This document shows, in pieces, positions 8,603 to 14,293 of a stretch of DNA of 14,293 nucleotides. Every line of letters starts with the position of its first letter. Position 1 is the stretch's first letter. Made by a program: the position numbers and the translations under genes. The notes beneath the pieces were generated by a model. That model saw only the letters and a list, made by a program, of their open reading frames with translations. It was not told the DNA's origin and searched no databases. Origin of the DNA: an uncultured Planctomycetaceae bacterium (GTDB taxonomy: Bacteria > Planctomycetota > Planctomycetia > Pirellulales > Pirellulaceae); the NCBI GenBank assembly GCA_903921945.1, contig CAIXSC010000687.1:1-14293 (forward strand), written 5' to 3'.

Positions 8603-8607
8603 GGGAG
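8603..8607 (+). promoter_or_regulatory. Ribosome binding site GGGAG that fixes the gene 2 start
   Basis: GGGAG lies 9 nt before ATG 8617. Gene 3 has the same GGGAG with the same 9-nt spacer before its ATG. The further upstream in-frame TTG at 8557 is TCG in gene 3, so the ATG is the better start. Confidence 0.65.
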
Positions 8608-8616
8608 TGCCGCCGC

Positions 8617-11600
8617 ATGTTGTTCCACCGTCGTCCGCGTCAGTCACGGTTCGCACGTTCCTCTTGCCAACGGTGGCGCCAGCGAGTCTTCCGACAGCGG
8701 TTTGGACTCGAAGCGTTGGAGGATCGCCGTCCACTCGCTCGCAGCTTTGGAGAACTGCCCCAAAACGATAGCTTTCCAGGGCAGCTTGTGGAGCACTTTG
8801 GAGCTGGCGTCGTCCACAGCGTCTCGTCGAACGCGGCTATTGTGAGCCCCGATGGCGGTCTGACCGCCGATGTGGACTGGTATCGTTTCGCGGCCGCAGT
8901 GGACGGCGAGGTCGTCGTGCGGTTCACCAACCTGGGTGGCGATCCGGAAGTCGACGGAGCGGCGGATATCGGCTTGCGTTTGCGCCGGCTGGATGGCACT
9001 GGCGTCGCGGTCGGTTCACCGATCGATGCCGCGATGGCGAACGGTGGTGGAACGGTCACGATCGCCGCCTCGGCTGGCGAGATGTTCTATTTCGAAGTTT
9101 CGTCGTTGATGGCCGGCGATGACGCGAACTATCGGTTGGACATCCAAACTCGTGATGGTGAAGATGACGGCGGGGTAAACAACGATCGTCTGTCCACCGC
9201 CACGAATCTTGGCGGCTATCCAGGCGGGGCTGGCCTGACTGTTAGCGGATACACGATCACGAGCCCGGATCGCGATTTCTTTCGGGTGACGATTCCCGCC
9301 AATAGCCCCATTCAAACCTTCGTTGCCACGGTGACGATGCCCTCGGGTACGGGGGCCGCATCCGGCCCTGGCGGTCCGACGAATCTCGGCTTGCGGATTC
9401 GAAACATGGCCGGCGCGATTGTCGCGACGAGCAACACGACGGTCACGGATGTCGACACGGTGCGGTTTGAGACGCCGGTCCCTTTAGTGAGTTCGATCTA
9501 CTACCTGGAGGTCTACAGCGGCAGTTTAGGCCAAGTGAACCGCTACGACTTGTCGCTGGTGGCGGAACCGCGCGTCGGCACCATTAGCGGTTTCGCTTAC
9601 GACGACATCAATGGCGATGGGTTTCGGCAGGAGAGCGAACCAGGGAAGGCAGGCGTCACCATCAGACTGGATATTGGCGATGATGGTAGCGATGAAGATT
9701 CAGTCGTGACGGACGCGAATGGGTTTTACGAATTTGTTGACCGGCCTTACGATGTCTATGCGCTCACACAAGACCAGCCGGCCGATCGACGGCGGACGTG
9801 GCCGGAGGAGGTCGAGTCTTTCAAGTACGTCGTGACCTTGGATCGGGACACGACGACGGTTGACCACTTGGACTTCGGCAGCCAGCAGCTTGGCAAAATC
9901 ACGGTCGCCAAGGACGCGGTTCCGGACGATTCCCAGGATTTCGCGTACACGAGCGGGGAACTTGGGGCGTTTGACCTGGACGACGATGGCAGCGACCCGG
10001 CCGTCGGTGGAGGCTTGCCGAGTTTCCTGGCGTTTGATTTTCTTATTCCCGGCACCTATCTCGTGACGGAAACCGCGGTAAGTGGCTGGGACCTGACAGG
10101 CTTGGTCATCAATGATCCGGACAGCGGCAGTTCGATCAATCTAATGACGGGCGTTGCCACGATCGATCTCGACGCGGGCGAGGAAATCACGGTCACCTAC
10201 ACGAATACGAAGCGCGGCTCGATCACGGTGGTCAAGAACGCGCTTCCCGACAACGCGGCCGATTTCAGTTTCACATCGACGATCCCGAGCAACCCGAGTT
10301 TCTCGCTGGATGACGATAGCGATCCCGCGCTGTCGGACACGGTGACTTTCAGCGATTTGATCCCGACGACCTACACGATCACGGAAGCGGCGCTGGCTGG
10401 CTGGAAGTTGACCGATTTGGTGATCGTGGAGGCCATGCCGGCTAATAGCACCATAAACCTGGTGACCGGCGTTGCGACGATCGTCGTCGACCCGGGCGAG
10501 GCAGTGACGGTGACGTTCACGAACACGAAACTTGGCAGCATTTTGGTTACCAAGGTGTCCTCGCCGGACGATACGCAAGATTTTTCGTTCACGACATCGG
10601 GCGATGGACTGACGGATTTCAGCCTGGACGACGATGGAGGCGTTGATAGCTCGCTGTTGGACACCAAGCTGTTCTCCGATCTATTGCCCCGAAGCTACAC
10701 GATTACGGAGGGGACGGTCACGGGCTGGGATCTCACAAGTATTGTCGTCGTCGACCCTACGTCCAACAGTCCAATCGACTTGCCGGCTGGGTTAGCGACG
10801 ATCGACCTGGACGCCGGCGAGGATATCACGGTCACGTTCACGAACAGAAAACGCGGCTCGATCACGGTGGTGAAAGACGCGCTGCCGGATAGCGACGCCA
10901 ATTTCAGCTTCTCATCGGATATCCCTTTGAATCCAGGCTTCCAGCTGGATGACGACTCCGACCCAGCCCTGCCGAACTCGCGCACCTTCGGCAACTTGGT
11001 TCCGATGACCTATACGATCACGGAAGCGATGCTGGGCGGGTGGCGGCTGGAAGATATCGTTTTCTCGGAGAGCGTCGCCACCAATAGCTTCAGGGACCTG
11101 TCGACCCGCACGGCGACGGTCGTGGTCGACCCGGGTGAGAACGTTACGGTTACCTACAGCAACACGAAGCTCGGAAGCATTACGATCGTAAAGGACACGC
11201 AGCCGGACAGCGGGCAGGATTTCACGTTCGATTTCACACCTCCGTCGGGCGGCGCGCCGGCGGGCGGACCTTTCTCGCTGGATGACGATCTCAATACGGT
11301 GTTGTCGAACACCAAAACCTACTCCGATCTCGCGCCGGGCGTTTACACGATCGCCGAGCGGGTGACGGGTGGCTGGACACTGGACTCGATCGCGATCATC
11401 AATGACGCGACGAACAACAGTCTTTCCGATGTCGCCATGCGACAGGCGACGATTGACGTCGGCGTGGGGGAAGACATCACGGTCACTTTTGTGAATGTCA
11501 CCGCGCCGCTCGTAAAGGGCGTGAAATTCCGTGACGACAACGCGAACGGGTCGAGGCAGGCGGGCGAGCCGGGGTTGGCTGGATTCGTGATCGAATTGTA

Positions 11601-13035
11601 TGAGGACGATGGCGACTTGAGCTTCGAGCCGACGGAGTCGATTGGCAATGTGACGTTCCCCGGTCAGGACACGCTGGTGGGCACCGCCACCACGGATGCC
11701 AATGGCGCGTATAAGTTGGGGGTGTTGAGCAGTGCGGTGGCTGGTAAACGCTATTTCATTCGGGAACGCCAGCAATCCGGATTCCGGGAAACAACGAGCG
11801 GTTTGCGGGGAGTTGACTACGCGGGCGGACTTGTGCCGCTGGCCGACCAGGATTTTGGCAATTTTTCCTGCTCGGTGGACTTCGACCTTTCGACCATTGA
11901 CGCAATCACGCCAGTAAACGAGGGTATTTTGACCTTGCAATTGGAGGGTGGCGGAACGTTCACGGTGCGGCGTAGCGATGACGGCAATTTCAGCGCCTAC
12001 GATCCGACGAACGCGCAGTCGAATCTGTTTACCGGCAATTCGCTGGCCAGCCGCTCGATCGACACTTTCGGCGCGGCGGCGCGGGTGGATATCCGGGTCA
12101 CCACGGCGGATGTGGTCGCGAACACGGATAGCAATCCGGCGAACAACGTGACCTACCTGGTGACGGTGGCGGGCGCGCCCGCCGGAGCCCGATTGCGGTC
12201 GCTTAACGCGGTCAACGTCTTGACGTCGACGTCGGTGTTTCTGCAAGTCCGGGGAACCGCCTGCGGCGAGCTGATCGCGATTCGCGACGACGCCGACGCG
12301 ACCGGCGCGTCCGACGCGAAGCGGATCGCCATCGGCAGCGTCTATGGGCCGCTCAACAACGGCTCCCAGCCTTTGACCTTCGAGGGCGTCCAGTACAAGG
12401 CGACGATCATCAATCCGCTGTTTGGCGGCAACCCGGCGATCGCCGGTATTCAGGTGTTTGCCGGCGGCGGCGACGATATCGTCCGGGTTGGATCGGGCAA
12501 CACGGCTCGGGATATCACGTTGCAGCAATCGACGATTTACCTGGGCGAAGGTAACGACTACGCCCGTGTTGGCGGACAGCGGGCGACCATTTTCGGCGAT
12601 CAGGGTGACGATCTGGTGATTGGCGGCGCGGCGGATGACACGATCTATGGCGGCGTTGGTCTGGATCGTTTGTTCGGCAGCGGCGGGCCGGATCGGATCT
12701 TCGGGGACGACGGCAACGACCTGATCGGCGGCGGCGACGGCAACGATTCGCAACTGTTCGGCGGCGCCGGCAACGACACGATTTCCGGCGGACGGGGCAA
12801 CGACCGGATCAGTGGCGACGCGGGAACCGACACGGCCTATCGCGACAGTTTTGATACGGCCGGTGTGACGACTTGCGAGACCGTGATTTCGCTCGGCGCG
12901 TTGAGCGAGGCGCCGCAGGTGGATTTGGTGCTTAGGAATCTTGTGGACGCCGTGTTCGACGACCTCGAACTATCCGATGGCGACGAGGATTCCGGGGTGG
13001 CGGACACGATCGACGAACTGTTGAGCGTGCTGTAG
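8617..13035 (+). CDS. Modular surface stalk protein: LEPR-XLL-like leader, PPC x2, SdrD_B-like, five prealbumin repeats, SdrD_B-like, RTX
   Basis: This is a complete gene of 1472 residues with stop TAG. ATG 8617 was chosen over TTG 8557 because the ATG and its GGGAG site are conserved in the paralogue at 13230. Domains in order: Arg-rich leader 1-30; LEALEDRRPLA motif 31-41; two beta-sandwiches like pre-peptidase C-terminal (PPC) domains at about 50-180 and 188-316 (DWYRF and DFFRV strands, YFEV and YYLEVYSG strands); SdrD_B-like domain 321-425 with a DDINGDGFRQ Ca-loop; five SpaA/CnaB-like prealbumin repeats 426-964; second SdrD_B-like domain 965-1083 (DDNANGSRQAGEPG); an unassigned beta-rich region 1084-1281; RTX units about 1282-1406; an acidic tail ending in hydrophobic residues. 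No enzyme motif is seen. By analogy with Gram-positive SdrD and SpaA it is probably a rigid, Ca2+-stabilised, cell-surface stalk or matrix protein. It is downstream of gene 1, with its own promoter-like site, and is followed by a paralogue. Confidence 0.92.
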   Translation: MLFHRRPRQSRFARSSCQRWRQRVFRQRFGLEALEDRRPLARSFGELPQNDSFPGQLVEHFGAGVVHSVSSNAAIVSPDGGLTADVDWYRFAAAVDGEVVVRFTNLGGDPEVDGAADIGLRLRRLDGTGVAVGSPIDAAMANGGGTVTIAASAGEMFYFEVSSLMAGDDANYRLDIQTRDGEDDGGVNNDRLSTATNLGGYPGGAGLTVSGYTITSPDRDFFRVTIPANSPIQTFVATVTMPSGTGAASGPGGPTNLGLRIRNMAGAIVATSNTTVTDVDTVRFETPVPLVSSIYYLEVYSGSLGQVNRYDLSLVAEPRVGTISGFAYDDINGDGFRQESEPGKAGVTIRLDIGDDGSDEDSVVTDANGFYEFVDRPYDVYALTQDQPADRRRTWPEEVESFKYVVTLDRDTTTVDHLDFGSQQLGKITVAKDAVPDDSQDFAYTSGELGAFDLDDDGSDPAVGGGLPSFLAFDFLIPGTYLVTETAVSGWDLTGLVINDPDSGSSINLMTGVATIDLDAGEEITVTYTNTKRGSITVVKNALPDNAADFSFTSTIPSNPSFSLDDDSDPALSDTVTFSDLIPTTYTITEAALAGWKLTDLVIVEAMPANSTINLVTGVATIVVDPGEAVTVTFTNTKLGSILVTKVSSPDDTQDFSFTTSGDGLTDFSLDDDGGVDSSLLDTKLFSDLLPRSYTITEGTVTGWDLTSIVVVDPTSNSPIDLPAGLATIDLDAGEDITVTFTNRKRGSITVVKDALPDSDANFSFSSDIPLNPGFQLDDDSDPALPNSRTFGNLVPMTYTITEAMLGGWRLEDIVFSESVATNSFRDLSTRTATVVVDPGENVTVTYSNTKLGSITIVKDTQPDSGQDFTFDFTPPSGGAPAGGPFSLDDDLNTVLSNTKTYSDLAPGVYTIAERVTGGWTLDSIAIINDATNNSLSDVAMRQATIDVGVGEDITVTFVNVTAPLVKGVKFRDDNANGSRQAGEPGLAGFVIELYEDDGDLSFEPTESIGNVTFPGQDTLVGTATTDANGAYKLGVLSSAVAGKRYFIRERQQSGFRETTSGLRGVDYAGGLVPLADQDFGNFSCSVDFDLSTIDAITPVNEGILTLQLEGGGTFTVRRSDDGNFSAYDPTNAQSNLFTGNSLASRSIDTFGAAARVDIRVTTADVVANTDSNPANNVTYLVTVAGAPAGARLRSLNAVNVLTSTSVFLQVRGTACGELIAIRDDADATGASDAKRIAIGSVYGPLNNGSQPLTFEGVQYKATIINPLFGGNPAIAGIQVFAGGGDDIVRVGSGNTARDITLQQSTIYLGEGNDYARVGGQRATIFGDQGDDLVIGGAADDTIYGGVGLDRLFGSGGPDRIFGDDGNDLIGGGDGNDSQLFGGAGNDTISGGRGNDRISGDAGTDTAYRDSFDTAGVTTCETVISLGALSEAPQVDLVLRNLVDAVFDDLELSDGDEDSGVADTIDELLSVL
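8707..8739 (+). other. LEPR-XLL-like N-terminal motif of gene 2
   Basis: Residues 31-41 read LEALEDRRPLA, preceded by an Arg-rich stretch with ten arginines in 28 residues and no ordinary hydrophobic signal peptide. This matches the LExLExRxLLA pattern found near the N-terminus of many large planctomycetal secreted proteins, where it is thought to act in export or sorting. The role is from knowledge of the family; no experiment is implied by the sequence. Confidence 0.65.
9892..11508 (+). repeat. Five tandem SpaA/CnaB-like prealbumin-fold repeats in gene 2
   Basis: The repeats are 9892-10215, 10216-10533, 10534-10854, 10855-11172 and 11173-11508, of 108, 106, 107, 106 and 112 codons. Each has G(K/S)I.(V/I).K near the start, then PD and an FS or FA strand, an acidic LDDD loop, a Y.(I/V)(T/A)E......GW motif, and a final strand (T/V)T(F/Y).N. 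All five keep the Lys, the Glu and the last-strand Asn, which in CnaB domains form and catalyse an internal Lys-Asn isopeptide bond. Repeats 1 and 3 resemble each other (WDLT, TIDLDAGE), as do 2 and 4 (SLDDDSDPAL or QLDDDSDPAL, VVDPGE). Confidence 0.85.
12460..12834 (+). repeat. RTX calcium-binding units of gene 2
   Basis: The first unit, AGGGDDIVRVG, is followed by a gap and then by GDQGDDLVIG, GAADDTIYG, GVGLDRLFG, SGGPDRIFG, GDGNDSQLFG, GAGNDTISG and GRGNDRISG, about nine units in all. The block is much shorter than that of gene 1 and lacks the spacer module seen there. It ends with DAGTDTAYRD, a usual closing unit of such arrays. Confidence 0.88.
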
Positions 13036-13127
13036 ACCGTGGAGTGATCGCGGCGATCTTGACGCCATTCGGGAGCGGAACGCGGCGGTTCTGGCGCGAA
13101 CCGCGAGCCGGTCCAGTCCGGCGACAA
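13036..13127 (+). other. Intergenic DNA between genes 2 and 3
   Basis: No gene is seen. A 7-bp inverted repeat GCGGTTC (13085-13091) and GAACCGC (13098-13104) around TGGCGC could form a modest hairpin, but no U-tract follows. GATCGCGGCGAT at 13046 resembles GATCGCGGTGAT at 8432; these lie 82 and 83 nt before the two TTGACA boxes, so homology between the two upstream regions may extend this far. Confidence 0.4.
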
Positions 13128-13156
13128 TTGACAATTGGCATTGGGCGGACGAAACT
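13128..13156 (+). promoter_or_regulatory. Promoter-like site of gene 3 (TTGACA, weak -10)
   Basis: TTGACA at 13128-13133 is followed by 17 nt and GAAACT at 13151-13156. It matches the gene 2 site in box, spacer length and distance to the ATG. The -35-like box is straddled by a perfect tandem heptamer, ACAATTG twice at 13124-13137, which gene 2 lacks. The -10 match is poor, so activity is uncertain. Confidence 0.35.
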
Positions 13157-13215
13157 CGGGACTTGGTCCTCGGGGTGCTCGTCCGCCCCCAGGCGATCTT
13201 TTCTCCGGATTCGCT

Positions 13216-13220
13216 GGGAG
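13216..13220 (+). promoter_or_regulatory. Ribosome binding site GGGAG of gene 3
   Basis: GGGAG with a 9-nt spacer to ATG 13230, identical in sequence and spacing to the site of gene 2. No in-frame alternative start with a comparable site is seen upstream. Confidence 0.65.
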
Positions 13221-13229
13221 TGCCTCTGT

Positions 13230-14293
13230 ATGCTGTTCCACGGTCGTCCACGTCGTTCGCGGTCCGCACATTCAACGCGTCAAGCTTGGCGCCAGCGAGC
13301 CTTCCGACAGCGGCTTGGGCTGGAGTCGCTGGAGGATCGCCGGACGTTGGCTCGGACCTTCGGCGAGCTGCCCCAAAACGATAGCTTTCCGGGGCAGCTT
13401 GTGGAGCACTTCGGGGCGGGCGTGGTTCACAGTGTTTCGTCAGGCGCGGCCATCTCCAGTCCCGATGGCGGCCAGACAGCCGATGTGGATTACTACCGGT
13501 TCGCGGCCGCGGTTGATGGCGAAGTGGTCGTGCGGTTCACCAACCTGGGCGGCGATCCGGAAGTCGACGGAGGGGCGGATGTCGGCTTGCGTTTGCGTCG
13601 GCTGGATGGCACTGGCGTCGCGGTCGGCTCGCCAATCGACGCCGCGATAGCGAACAGCGGCGGAACGGTCACGATCGCCGCTTCGGCTGGGGAGCTGTTC
13701 TATTTCGAAGTTTCGTCGTTGATGGCGGGCGACGACGCGAACTACCAGTTCGATCTCCTGACTCGCGACCGGGAAGATGACGGCGGGTTCAACAACGATC
13801 GCCTTTCCACCGCCACGAATCTTGGTCTCTATCCGGGTGGAGCGGGACTGTCGTCGTCTGGCTACACGATCACGAGCCCGGATCGCGATTTCTTCCAGGT
13901 GGCCATTCCCGCTCCCGCGAGCGCCAGTATTCAAACTTTCATCGCCACGGTGACGATGCCGGCGGGAACGGGGGCGGCATTCGGCCCCAGCGGTCCAACG
14001 AATCTCGGCTTGCGAGTCCGAAACACGGCTGGCGCGATTGTCGCGACGAGCAATACGACGGTCACAAATGTCGACACGGTGCGGTTCGAGACGCCGGTCA
14101 CTACAGTGAGCTCAATCTACTACCTGGAGGTCTACAGCGGCAGTTTGGGCCAAGTGAACCGCTACGACTTGTCGCTGGTCGCGGAGCCGCGCGTCGGCAC
14201 CATTAGCGGGTTCGCTTACGACGACATCAATGGAGATGGGTTTCGGCAGGAGAGCGAACCTGGTAGGGCAGGCGTCACCATCCGACTGGATAT
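13230..14293 (+). CDS. Paralogue of the gene 2 surface protein (3' end beyond the window)
   Basis: Frame 3 is open from ATG 13230 to the last base: 354 codons and two bases. The product starts MLFHGRPRRSRS, carries LESLEDRRTLA at residues 31-41, then two PPC-like beta-sandwiches (about 50-180 and 188-318), and enters the SdrD_B-like domain at residue 323 (GTISGFAYDDINGDGFRQ), where the window ends. It aligns with gene 2 along its whole visible length with a net insertion of two residues (PAPASASIQTF against PANSPIQTF). Differences in the PPC and SdrD_B parts are mainly synonymous, so it is a functional recent duplicate and not a decayed copy. The leader before the LE motif is much more diverged. 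Whether it also carries prealbumin repeats and RTX units cannot be seen. The role is inferred to match gene 2: an exported, surface-attached structural protein. Confidence 0.9.
   Translation, partial: MLFHGRPRRSRSAHSTRQAWRQRAFRQRLGLESLEDRRTLARTFGELPQNDSFPGQLVEHFGAGVVHSVSSGAAISSPDGGQTADVDYYRFAAAVDGEVVVRFTNLGGDPEVDGGADVGLRLRRLDGTGVAVGSPIDAAIANSGGTVTIAASAGELFYFEVSSLMAGDDANYQFDLLTRDREDDGGFNNDRLSTATNLGLYPGGAGLSSSGYTITSPDRDFFQVAIPAPASASIQTFIATVTMPAGTGAAFGPSGPTNLGLRVRNTAGAIVATSNTTVTNVDTVRFETPVTTVSSIYYLEVYSGSLGQVNRYDLSLVAEPRVGTISGFAYDDINGDGFRQESEPGRAGVTIRLD
13320..13352 (+). other. LEPR-XLL-like N-terminal motif of gene 3
   Basis: Residues 31-41 read LESLEDRRTLA, at exactly the same position as in gene 2. 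The residues in front are Arg-rich but poorly conserved between the two proteins, while the motif differs only at two positions (Ala/Ser and Pro/Thr). Confidence 0.65.

Noticed and set aside
8557..8616. TTG start giving 20 more residues on gene 2
   Set aside because: The TTG is TCG in the paralogue, whereas ATG 8617 and its GGGAG site are conserved in both copies.
10912..12753. Minus-strand open frame of 613 codons opposite gene 2
   Set aside because: It lies wholly antisense to recognisable prealbumin, SdrD_B-like and RTX domains, has an Arg/Val/His-rich composition typical of reversed Gly/Asp-rich coding DNA, and shows no domain of its own. Other long minus-strand frames under gene 1 are rejected for the same reason.
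13046..13058. GATCG-CGG-CGATC hairpin as a terminator of gene 2
   Set aside because: The stem has only 5 bp with a 3-nt loop and no T-run, too weak to call.

Overview
The window holds parts of three consecutive plus-strand genes, all encoding large, modular, low-cysteine proteins that look extracellular. It contains no enzymes, RNA genes, mobile elements or CRISPR array. The likely source is a member of the Planctomycetota. This rests on the N-terminal LExLEDRRxLA motif (the LEPR-XLL-like leader common on giant planctomycetal surface proteins), on the giant repeat proteins themselves, and on the moderately high GC content. It is an inference from motifs, not a database match.

Layout. (1) Positions 1-8322 are the 3' part of a giant gene, 2773 codons visible with the start lost upstream. 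Its product begins with beta-strand (filamentous-haemagglutinin-like) repeats, passes through a long acidic middle part with isolated RTX-like strands, and ends in about 60 RTX calcium-binding nonapeptides. The RTX blocks alternate with five copies of an unnamed spacer module of about 100 residues. (2) Positions 8323-8616 are an intergenic and leader region with a perfect 14-bp hairpin after gene 1, a second hairpin and a promoter-like site. (3) Positions 8617-13035 are a complete 1472-residue gene: Arg-rich leader with LEPR-XLL-like motif, two PPC-like beta-sandwiches, an SdrD_B-like domain, five tandem SpaA/CnaB-like prealbumin domains, a second SdrD_B-like domain, an unassigned region, a short RTX block and an acidic tail. 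(4) Positions 13036-13229 are a second intergenic region. (5) From 13230 to the right edge is the 5' part of a close paralogue of gene 2, cut at the start of its SdrD_B-like domain.

Genes 2 and 3 are a tandem duplication. Homology runs from a TTGACA box 102 nt upstream of each ATG to the edge of the window, with a net length difference of only 6 nt. In the last 188 shared bases I count 11 differences, 10 of them synonymous, so both copies appear functional and under purifying selection.

Together the genes look like a locus for calcium-binding surface or matrix proteins: a beta-helix/RTX giant beside two stalk-like proteins that share one export and anchoring front end. I found no secretion machinery in the window and no evidence of a known defence, metabolic or regulatory system. 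The most unusual items are the RTX spacer module, the Lys-Glu-Asn triad kept in all five prealbumin repeats, and the strictly collinear leaders of the duplicated genes.
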